35,477 nt of DNA from Acidimicrobiales bacterium (GTDB lineage: Bacteria; Actinomycetota; Acidimicrobiia; Acidimicrobiales; SZUA-35), in assembly GCA_024638815.1 (NCBI GenBank), contig JAHEJM010000037.1, forward strand, positions 1 to 35,477, in the 5' to 3' direction. Below, in pieces: positions 1 to 6,431 of this stretch. Each line of letters opens with the position of its first letter. The stretch's first letter is position 1. The notes beneath the pieces are model-generated. The model was not told the origin of the DNA and made no database searches. It was given only the letters and a program-made list of their open reading frames with translations. Made by a program: the position numbers and the translations under genes.

Positions 1-31
1 GGCGGACCCCGTCTGACCAGGGATTTCTCCG

Positions 32-105
32 TGGACCGTACTGGACTTGAACCAGTGACCTCTCGCGTGTGAGGCGAGCGCTCTAGCCAGCTGAGCTAAC
101 GGTCC
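32..105 (-). tRNA. tRNA-Val (anticodon CAC)
   Basis: Read on the minus strand, this folds into a full cloverleaf of 74 nt. The acceptor arms GGACCGT and ACGGTCC pair completely and are followed by discriminator A. The D arm is GCTC/GAGC, the anticodon stem is CTCGC/GCGAG, and the T arm is ACTGG/CCAGT with a TTCAAGT loop. The 7-nt anticodon loop CTCACAC places CAC at positions 34-36, so the tRNA reads GUG valine codons. No CCA is encoded after the discriminator base, so the 3' end must be added by the nucleotidyltransferase. I see nothing in bases 1-31. Confidence 0.96.
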
Positions 106-153
106 GAGCAGGATCTACAGCTTAACCGAGCGATGAGCGAATCAACCCCCGAT

Positions 154-768
154 TCAGGGCCGGGTGGCGATGACCACATGGTCGATGGCATTGACCGTGC
201 GCTCGGTTCCATCATCGTCGGTGACGGTCACCGGCCGCAGCACGGTTTCGGCCCGCTCGACCTGCAACCCCTCCCCGGCCAGCAACGCCTTCAACTCCTC
301 CGGCGTGGTTAGGACGGCAGGCTCCTGGGGGCCGCCGTGTCCGTGTTCGATGTTGGTCAGATCGTGACCGATGATGACCAGTCGCCCACCGGGCGCCACC
401 CAGGAGGCGGCCCGGCGCAGAAACGGCTCCCGGGTCTCCCGACCCCAGTGAAGGTAGACGTGGGCCACCAGATCCCACCGGCGATCGTCGGGATCCCACT
501 CGGTCAGGTCGGCCACCACCCAGTCGACGTTCACCCCCAGCTTCTCGGCCCCGGCCCGACCCCGGTCGATGCCCGCGGCCGAGAAGTCGACCGCCGTCAC
601 CGTCCAGCCCTGCTGGGCCAGCCAGACCGAGTTGCGACCCTCGCCGCAGGCCAGGTCCACAGCAGTGCCGGGCTCCAGACCGTCGACGACCTCGGCGAAG
701 AACCGGTTGGGCTCGACACTCCACAGTCGACCCTCGGCGTAGCGCTCGTCCCAGTCGGCGGCCTTCAT
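154..768 (-). CDS. class I SAM-dependent methyltransferase, small-molecule type
   Basis: This 204-residue protein has a class I methyltransferase fold. Motif I (DLACGEGRNS) is followed by the acidic residue at the end of strand 2 (TAVDFS), and a later strand reads WDLVAHVYLHW. This resembles the TehB/UbiE-like small-molecule methyltransferases; the substrate cannot be told from sequence. I chose the ATG at 766-768, which gives the family-like start MKAADWDERYAEG and has GGGAG 10 nt upstream. An in-frame ATG 36 nt further upstream (804) has no visible ribosome site. The gene stands alone between the tRNA and the J-domain gene, all on the minus strand. Confidence 0.82.
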   Translation of the reverse strand: MKAADWDERYAEGRLWSVEPNRFFAEVVDGLEPGTAVDLACGEGRNSVWLAQQGWTVTAVDFSAAGIDRGRAGAEKLGVNVDWVVADLTEWDPDDRRWDLVAHVYLHWGRETREPFLRRAASWVAPGGRLVIIGHDLTNIEHGHGGPQEPAVLTTPEELKALLAGEGLQVERAETVLRPVTVTDDDGTERTVNAIDHVVIATRP

Positions 769-867
769 GACAATCGATCTCCCGGTGTGATGACCTGTTT
801 CCATAGTTGTGTACTGGTTCGAGTTGCCTCGTACGCGGACCGAAGGCCTGATGGTGCTCGGCGGCGC

Positions 868-1554
868 TCAGGACGTCGATCGTAGACAGGCCACGACGCC
901 GTTGCTCAACTCGACCTGTGATGTTGTGAACGGTGGGCAGACACCGTCACCAAGATGGGCACCGATGACCTGACCGTCGGCTGTGGGCGAACACGGCACC
1001 TCGAGCAGCGCCGGACCACCGATCACATCGACACAATCATTGGCCTCGATGCCTGCTCCCAACGGCGGGCCGGGCACCGTGGTGGGAGTGGGGCCCCGCA
1101 CCTGATTGGCGGCATAGGCGGTGAAGATGAAGATCCCGAGCAGCAGACCAAGTACGGCCAGTACCGGAGCGGCCCGAAGGGCCAGGGCGCTGCGAGTCGA
1201 GATCTCCCGGATCTGGGCGTCCCGGCGGGCGGCGAGGAACTCGGGGTCGAGCAGCCGAGGGTCGATCCTGGTGATCCCGTCATCAACCCGAATACCGTCG
1301 AACGACGATGGCCCGTGATCGAACACCTCGAGGTCGTAGTGCTGTCGTGCCGTGGCGTTGCCCAGGGTGGCCCACGCCTCGTTGACCCGTCGCATCGCCA
1401 CCTCGGCCCGAGCCGACTCGGCGGGCGAACGCCCGCCGAACCGATCGGGATGCCATTTGCGGGCGGCGGCCAAATAGGCGCGGCGGATCTGAACGGTGTC
1501 GGCGGTGCGCTCGACGCCGAGCACTTCGTAATGGGTGCGGGGTTTGTCAGCCAC
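868..1554 (-). CDS. membrane-anchored J-domain protein with an external cysteine-containing domain
   Basis: The first 75 residues form a J domain with the HPD tripeptide at residues 35-37, the signature needed to stimulate an Hsp70 (DnaK) ATPase. A charged linker follows, then one transmembrane helix at about 124-148. The final 80 residues are outside the membrane and carry four cysteines, resembling the small septum-type domains attached to actinobacterial membrane proteins. By the positive-inside rule the J domain is cytoplasmic. It lacks the Gly/Phe and zinc-finger regions of true DnaJ, so it is a class III J protein, not the general chaperone. The start is the GTG at 1554, with GGAG 10 nt upstream. 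An in-frame TTG at 1572 is less likely. The client process is unknown. Confidence 0.8.
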   Translation of the reverse strand: MADKPRTHYEVLGVERTADTVQIRRAYLAAARKWHPDRFGGRSPAESARAEVAMRRVNEAWATLGNATARQHYDLEVFDHGPSSFDGIRVDDGITRIDPRLLDPEFLAARRDAQIREISTRSALALRAAPVLAVLGLLLGIFIFTAYAANQVRGPTPTTVPGPPLGAGIEANDCVDVIGGPALLEVPCSPTADGQVIGAHLGDGVCPPFTTSQVELSNGVVACLRSTS

Positions 1555-1635
1555 CGAATACGGGCTCCACAAAGCCCCAGCCTACTTGCGCCCCATGTCG
1601 ACGGGCACCTCCGGCCGGTGCTCGTCGGCCCGCCG

Positions 1636-2373
1636 TCAGGCGCTGGTGACCGAGTTTTCCGACCGAGCCCACTCCACCGAGGGAGTTGCCACCGGTCGCG
1701 ACTGGGCGGGTGCAACCAAGCCGATTCCCAGCCGGTAGGTGGAGGCCAGGACGGCCACCACCATGCCCAGACCGCGGGCTACGGCAAAGCCGGCCATGGC
1801 TTCAGCCGGCAGCGACTCGGCCAACGACCACACCAGCCAGCCGACAGTGAGTTCGAATCCGAGCAGACCGGCCAGCCAGGCGAAGGCCTTCCCCCCGTCA
1901 TGGCCCGACCGGGTCAGCCATCGAGGAAGGAGTAGCCCGGCGACAAAGGCGAATGCAGCTGCCATTGACCAGGCCACAACCGCGGCCGAGCCCAGCGACG
2001 GGGCAGCCAGGGCGCATCCGGTGGCCACCATCAAGAATCGTAGGTGGGTGGTCCACCGACCGAGGCTTCCCCAGAAGCCGATGGTCAGGGCCGACAGCCC
2101 GGGAACGTGATCCCAAACCCGTACCACCCACATCGCCCCCACCAACAGGGTGAAGATGGCCAACACGACCATGGCGGCCCGGGCCACTGCCAGGTAGCCG
2201 GTGAGCGCAATCGGTGTGATCGACCCGAGCAGGGCCCTGGTTCCGCCGACGGTCATCAGCATGGCCGGCGCCGCCCACAGCAGCACCAGGAGCCGGACAA
2301 TCACCTGGCAGGAGATTCCGGCTCGGACTTCATCGAGTACGCATGGTGGGGGGCTCTGATCGGCGGCGGTCAC
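1636..2373 (-). CDS. polytopic membrane protein of unknown function
   Basis: This 245-residue protein has about six hydrophobic segments, near residues 24-50, 58-87, 113-130, 132-153, 165-190 and 196-222, joined by short loops. I do not recognise the family and see no catalytic or transport motif. The predicted start is a GTG at 2373 without a clear ribosome site, so the N-terminus is uncertain. It lies downstream of menA on the same strand after a 190-bp gap, so it may be in the same transcript, but nothing ties it functionally to menaquinone synthesis. Its length and Ala/Leu/Val-rich composition are those of an integral inner-membrane protein. Confidence 0.65.
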   Translation of the reverse strand: MTAADQSPPPCVLDEVRAGISCQVIVRLLVLLWAAPAMLMTVGGTRALLGSITPIALTGYLAVARAAMVVLAIFTLLVGAMWVVRVWDHVPGLSALTIGFWGSLGRWTTHLRFLMVATGCALAAPSLGSAAVVAWSMAAAFAFVAGLLLPRWLTRSGHDGGKAFAWLAGLLGFELTVGWLVWSLAESLPAEAMAGFAVARGLGMVVAVLASTYRLGIGLVAPAQSRPVATPSVEWARSENSVTSA

Positions 2374-2564
2374 ATCTCAGACTTCGGCGATGGTGGCTCG
2401 GCCTTGACCGAGCTCGGCCATCGTTTACCGAACTGCAAGGAAGACGAGCCGCACTGGCACCGTCGACCGGCGCACCGTCCGCAGTGGCGGCGTCGGCTGC
2501 ACTGTCGACCGAGCCGTCGACTGCACTGTCGCACGGCGCGTCGACCGGGCAGTGGACCGGGTGG
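2374..2564. repeat. intergenic stretch with degenerate short repeats
   Basis: The gap between menA and the downstream membrane-protein gene carries imperfect tandem copies of a motif around CTGCACTGTCG and GTCGACCG, spaced about 24-27 bp, mainly at 2458-2560. I see no ORF with coding character and no U-tailed terminator. It may be decayed coding sequence or a local duplication. Confidence 0.4.
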
Positions 2565-3476
2565 TCACCCTCCGGCCAGCACCAGACCGAGGGCCAGCAT
2601 GACCCCGGTGGCCATCTGGACCTTGCCGGTGGCGGCCAGGGTGGCGATGAGTTCCAAGCCTCCGGCGCCGTCCAGAACCGACCGGATCGGGCCGATGGCC
2701 GGGACCAGGCCGACCAGCCCAAGCGCGGCCCACGGCTCGATGGCGGCACAGGCCACGATGAACGCGGCGGCCACCGCCATCAGTGCGGCGTACATCCACC
2801 GAGTGGCACGATCACCGATTCGAACCGCCAGCGTCTTCTTGCCGGTGACCGAATCGGTGGGAATGTCCCGCAGGTTGTTGATCACAAGCAGGGCGACGGC
2901 CAGCAGCCCCATCGGCACGGAGGCCAACACACTCAGCGCAGTAATCGACTCGGTCTGGACATAGGTCGACCCCACGGTGGCCACCAGGCCGAAGAAGACG
3001 AAGACGAAGACCTCACCCAGCCCGTAGTAGCCGTAGGGTCGGGGCCCTCCGGTGTAAGCCCAGCCGGCGATCATCGACGCCGCGCCGACCACGAACAGCT
3101 CGGGGCCGACGGCCAGAGCCAGGGCCCCGCCGGCCAGACCGGCGACGGCGAAGCTGACCGCGGCCGCCACCTTCACCTGGGTTGTCGTGGCCTGCCCGCC
3201 GGCCACCAATCGCGCCGGGCCGACCCTGGTGTCGTCGGTGCCCCGCTGCCCGTCGGCGTAGTCGTTCACGTAGTTGGTGGCCACCTGGAGGGCCAGGGCC
3301 ACGATCATGGCCGCCACCGCCCGCCACCAGATGATGGACCCGTCGATCGACGCCGCCGCCGTACCCACCGCCACCGGGGCCACCGCCGCAGGCAGGGTTC
3401 GGGGACGGGCCCCGTCGATCCACGGTTGGAGTCGATCCAAGGCCCGGCTCAAACCATCAGTCGCAGCACGAGTCAC
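2565..3476 (-). CDS. menA: 1,4-dihydroxy-2-naphthoate polyprenyltransferase (UbiA family)
   Basis: MenA attaches the polyprenyl tail to 1,4-dihydroxy-2-naphthoate at the inner membrane, a late step in menaquinone synthesis. The family signatures are all present: GARPRTLPAA at the N-terminus, the Asp-rich prenyl-diphosphate/Mg site NYVNDYADGQRGTD, the YTGGPRPYGYYGLGE loop, and NNLRDIPTD followed by GKKTLAVRIG as the second Asp-rich region. About eight to nine membrane helices are visible over 303 residues, normal for MenA. The open frame extends to 3587, but that extension is Pro/Arg/Ala-rich shadow of the upstream gene. I place the start at GTG 3476, overlapping the zinc-ribbon gene by 20 nt, which suggests translational coupling. 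The exact start is uncertain because there is no strong ribosome site. Confidence 0.9.
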   Translation of the reverse strand: MTRAATDGLSRALDRLQPWIDGARPRTLPAAVAPVAVGTAAASIDGSIIWWRAVAAMIVALALQVATNYVNDYADGQRGTDDTRVGPARLVAGGQATTTQVKVAAAVSFAVAGLAGGALALAVGPELFVVGAASMIAGWAYTGGPRPYGYYGLGEVFVFVFFGLVATVGSTYVQTESITALSVLASVPMGLLAVALLVINNLRDIPTDSVTGKKTLAVRIGDRATRWMYAALMAVAAAFIVACAAIEPWAALGLVGLVPAIGPIRSVLDGAGGLELIATLAATGKVQMATGVMLALGLVLAGG

Positions 3477-3663
3477 GCCACCCGCAGGCTTGGCACCGGT
3501 AGTGGGCGTGTTCGGGGGCCATGGCGCCGCCGCAATGCGGGCACTCGGAGAACACGGCGTAGCGGGACGGCGTCGAGCCCGGGCCACAGGTGCTCGACTC
3601 GGGCGATGCCGGATCTCGGCCCGCCGCCCCGATCGGTGCGGAACTGCGGGGTGGTGCCGTCAT
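3457..3663 (-). CDS. small zinc-ribbon protein
   Basis: This 68-residue ORF begins at the ATG at 3661-3663, 10 nt after the murF stop, and ends inside the first codons of menA. The N-terminal half is Pro/Ser-rich and probably disordered. The C-terminal half contains a CPHC pair and a CQAC pair about 17 residues apart (a CxxC-x-CxxC zinc ribbon), with HAHYRC and GWRDSCC around the second pair, the C-terminus reading SCCD. This knuckle is typical of small actinobacterial zinc-ribbon proteins. The longer open frame to 3873 overlaps murF and has no coding character before this ATG. The function is unknown. The tight murF-ribbon-menA packing suggests co-transcription. Confidence 0.72.
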   Translation of the reverse strand: MTAPPRSSAPIGAAGRDPASPESSTCGPGSTPSRYAVFSECPHCGGAMAPEHAHYRCQACGWRDSCCD

Positions 3664-3673
3664 GGATCCGACT

Positions 3674-5128
3674 CTACTCGGCGCCGACAGTGGCGTCGCT
3701 GACCTGGGGCGACGTAGCCGGCTCGGTGAGTATGCGGGCCAGCCGCTCGAGTCCGGCCACCCTGCTTCCCTTGACCAGTACGGCCGTGCCGGCCGACAGA
3801 GAGCCGATCCGGACATGGGCCTTTTCAATGGTGTCGACGTGGTGGACCGATGGACCGTAATCGGGGGCGGCAATCGCTATCACGGTGATACCGGCGGCCG
3901 CCGCCTCGTCGGCCACGGCCCGGTGCTCGGCCATTCGCTCTTCTCCCAACTCGGCCATCTCCCCCACCACGGCAACCAGCCGGGCCGCGCCGGTGTCGGA
4001 CAGGGCGGCCAGAGCGGCCCGCATCGAGGTGGGGTTGGCATTGTAGGAATCGTTGATGATGGTGGCGCCGGTCGGGGCCGTCGTCACCTCCATCCGCCAC
4101 GGCGAGAGCTCAACCGAGCCCAGATTGTCCACCGCCTGCTTGAACTCGATGCCGACGGCCAGCGCGGTGGCCACGGCGGCGGCGGCGTTGACCGCCATGT
4201 GGGCGCCCCGTACCGGCAGCGTCGTGGTGTGTCGACGCACCGGTCCGTTGTCCACCGAGACGTCGAACGTCACCGTCGGTCGCAGGTCGGGCTCCATCGT
4301 CAACTCGGCCACGGTGACATCGGGCCGGATGGCCTCGGAGCCGTGCACGCCGGCCACCGTCACCCCCGGCCCGAGGCCGAAGGTCATGACGCGGGCCCGG
4401 ATTCGATCGGCCATGGCCGCCACGTACGGGTTGTCGGCGTTCAGGACCGCCACGCCGTCGGCCGGCAGGGCCTCGACCAGCTCCCCCTTGCCCTCGGCCA
4501 CGGCCTCGATGGAGCCGAAGAGCTCGGAGTGGACCAGGGCTACGGCTGTCACCATACCGATCGTGGGTCGGGCCATCTCACACAGGTAGCCGATGTGCCC
4601 CACTCCCCTGGCTCCCATCTCCACGATGACCACCGCGCCGTTGTCGGGGGCGTTGGCCAGCGTGAGCGGAACCCCGATCTCATTGTTGAACGACTTCTCG
4701 CTGGCCCACGGCGTGGGCCGACCGGGCACCGTGCAGGCGGCCCGTGTCAGGTCCTTGACCGAGGTCTTGCCCACACTTCCGGTGATGCCGATCACCGGGC
4801 CGGTGAGCCGGTCCCGACCGAGACGCCCGATGGCCATCAAGGCCCGGTCCGTGTCGTCCACCCTGATGCCGGGAATCGAGGCGTGGCGGGCCGCGAGTTC
4901 GACGTCGCGGCTGCACAGGTAGGCGGCGGCACCTGCGTCCAGGGCGGCTTCGAGGAAGTCATGGCCGTCCCTCTCGGCGATCAGAGGCACGAACAGTGAG
5001 CCCGGTTCGAGGGTCCGGCTGTCGATGGCCACACCGTCGACCATTATCTCGTTCGCAATCGGACGGCCCTCGCCGGGCAGAATGGTGCCGTCGACGGCGG
5101 TGGCCAAATCCTCCAGTCGGAATCGCAC
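3674..5128 (-). CDS. murF: UDP-N-acetylmuramoyl-tripeptide--D-alanyl-D-alanine ligase
   Basis: MurF adds D-Ala-D-Ala to UDP-MurNAc-tripeptide in the cytoplasm, completing the pentapeptide precursor. The 484-residue protein has the three Mur-ligase domains. An N-terminal substrate domain (VAIDSRTLEPGSLFVPL) is followed by the central ATPase domain with P-loop GITGSVGKTS near residue 110 and FNNEIGVPLTL. The C-terminal domain carries NDSYNANPTSM and VVGEMAELG. The open frame extends to 5233, but I start at GTG 5128 (VRFRLEDLATAVDG), where the family homology begins; the ribosome site is weak. It is divergent from ddl, whose product makes its D-Ala-D-Ala substrate, across 143 bp, so the two can be co-regulated. 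Confidence 0.95.
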   Translation of the reverse strand: MRFRLEDLATAVDGTILPGEGRPIANEIMVDGVAIDSRTLEPGSLFVPLIAERDGHDFLEAALDAGAAAYLCSRDVELAARHASIPGIRVDDTDRALMAIGRLGRDRLTGPVIGITGSVGKTSVKDLTRAACTVPGRPTPWASEKSFNNEIGVPLTLANAPDNGAVVIVEMGARGVGHIGYLCEMARPTIGMVTAVALVHSELFGSIEAVAEGKGELVEALPADGVAVLNADNPYVAAMADRIRARVMTFGLGPGVTVAGVHGSEAIRPDVTVAELTMEPDLRPTVTFDVSVDNGPVRRHTTTLPVRGAHMAVNAAAAVATALAVGIEFKQAVDNLGSVELSPWRMEVTTAPTGATIINDSYNANPTSMRAALAALSDTGAARLVAVVGEMAELGEERMAEHRAVADEAAAAGITVIAIAAPDYGPSVHHVDTIEKAHVRIGSLSAGTAVLVKGSRVAGLERLARILTEPATSPQVSDATVGAE

Positions 5129-5271
5129 ACTACCGGTGTATCGGGAAGTGCCCCGATTCCCGCCGGAGTTCGCTCCGAACCGTGGCCCCGCACGGGGTCG
5201 TCGATCCTGCACCAGATCTGCACACCGATCCATGCCCCCATCAGGCGAGGGATGCCCATTACCCTGTTGAC
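5129..5271. promoter_or_regulatory. divergent murF/ddl promoter region with a leaderless ddl promoter
   Basis: On the plus strand TACCCT (5260-5265) lies 6 nt before the ddl GTG, the spacing of an actinobacterial leaderless promoter; no Shine-Dalgarno sequence precedes that start. A CGGAG/CTCCG stem closed by a TTCG tetraloop (5164-5177) and a CCCCG/CGGGG stem with a 2-nt loop (about 5187-5198) lie in the middle and could form in the murF leader or act as an insulating structure. I see no clear -35 element. Confidence 0.5.
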
Positions 5272-6372
5272 GTGACCTCCTCTCAGCCCATTCGCCTCAT
5301 CGTGCTGTTCGGTGGCCAGTCGGCCGAGCACGACGTCTCGTGCACCACCGCGGCCCATGTACTGGCCGCCGCCGACCCCGACCGGTACGACATCCACCCC
5401 GTGGGTATCACCAAGGAGGGTCGATTCGTCAGCGCCGCCGACGCCACCGCCCGGCTGCCCGCCGATCGAGGGCCGGAAGCGCAAATCGAGCCGCTTCGGC
5501 CCGAGGGCCCGGGCACCGAGCTGATCGCCACCGTGGCGGCCACCCCGCCCGACCAGCAGACCGTGGTCCTACCCCTGCTGCACGGGCCGCTGGGCGAGGA
5601 CGGCACGGTCCAGGGTCTGTGCGAGCTGGCCAACGTGCCCTATGTCGGGGCCGGCGTGCTCGGCTCGGCGGTGGCCATGGACAAGGCCATGGCCAAGACC
5701 GTGCTCGATGCCGCCGGTCTGCCCCAGGCCAGGTGGTTGTGGTTCACCGAATCGGAGGTGGCCGCCGACCAGGCCGGGGTTGTCAAGACCATCGCGGCCG
5801 AGCTGGGCCTTCCCTGTTTCGTGAAACCGGCCAACATGGGCTCGTCGGTCGGGGTCGGCAAGGCCAAGACGGGAGACGATGTGGCCCGAGCCCTGGCCAC
5901 GGCCTTCGTCTACGACGAGATCGTGGTGGTTGAAGAGGCGGTCACTGCCCGGGAGATCGAGCTGTCGGTGCTGGGCAACCACCAACTCGAGGTGTCGGTG
6001 CCGGGCGAGATCGTGCCGGGGGCCGAGTTCTACGACTACAACGACAAGTACCACGACGGCACGGCCGAGCTCATCATTCCGGCCCGACTGCCGGATGGGG
6101 TGACCGAGCAGCTCCAGCAACTGGCCATCGAGGCCTACCGGGCGTTGCGGGTGGAGGGTATGGCCCGGGCCGACTTCCTGTATGAGGAGGGCGGCCGAGG
6201 TCCGCTCATCAATGAGCTGAACACTATTCCCGGATTCACCCCGATCTCGATGTATCCCAAACTGTGGGAGGCGTCGGGCCTGTCCTATTCCGGTCTCATC
6301 GATCGTCTGATCGACCTGGCCATCGAGCGCCACCGGCGACGGGTGGTGAAGCGCACCACCGACCGGGCCTGA
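5272..6372 (+). CDS. ddl: D-alanine--D-alanine ligase
   Basis: Ddl joins two D-alanines with ATP to make the dipeptide used by MurF. The 366-residue protein starts with the family's LIVLFGGQSAEHDVS, followed by VLPLLHGPLGEDGTVQG and the ATP-grasp segments FVKPANMGSSVGV and VVEEAVTAREIELSVLG. The Mg/substrate region reads MARADFLYEEG, then INELNTIPGFTPISMYP, and the protein ends with the usual SYSGLIDRLIDLA helix. The open frame begins at 4996, but its first 92 codons are an Arg-rich shadow of murF. The GTG at 5272 is supported by the leaderless -10 box and by homology. The length is normal for DdlA-type enzymes. Confidence 0.96.
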   Translation: MTSSQPIRLIVLFGGQSAEHDVSCTTAAHVLAAADPDRYDIHPVGITKEGRFVSAADATARLPADRGPEAQIEPLRPEGPGTELIATVAATPPDQQTVVLPLLHGPLGEDGTVQGLCELANVPYVGAGVLGSAVAMDKAMAKTVLDAAGLPQARWLWFTESEVAADQAGVVKTIAAELGLPCFVKPANMGSSVGVGKAKTGDDVARALATAFVYDEIVVVEEAVTAREIELSVLGNHQLEVSVPGEIVPGAEFYDYNDKYHDGTAELIIPARLPDGVTEQLQQLAIEAYRALRVEGMARADFLYEEGGRGPLINELNTIPGFTPISMYPKLWEASGLSYSGLIDRLIDLAIERHRRRVVKRTTDRA

Positions 6373-6431
6373 ACCAAGACCGACCGAGCCCGAACCAAGT
6401 CGAGCTCGACGTTCAAGCTCGGGTGGGGCGG

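Noticed and set aside
2044-3860. Long plus-strand ORFs over menA
   Set aside because: They are rich in Gly/His/Arg/Pro with no domains, and the opposite strand encodes a clear MenA.
6399-6410. GTCGAGCTCGAC palindrome between ddl and the TPM gene
   Set aside because: A perfect 12-bp palindrome without a loop cannot make a stable terminator hairpin; the weak GAGCT/AGCTC stem beside it is not convincing.
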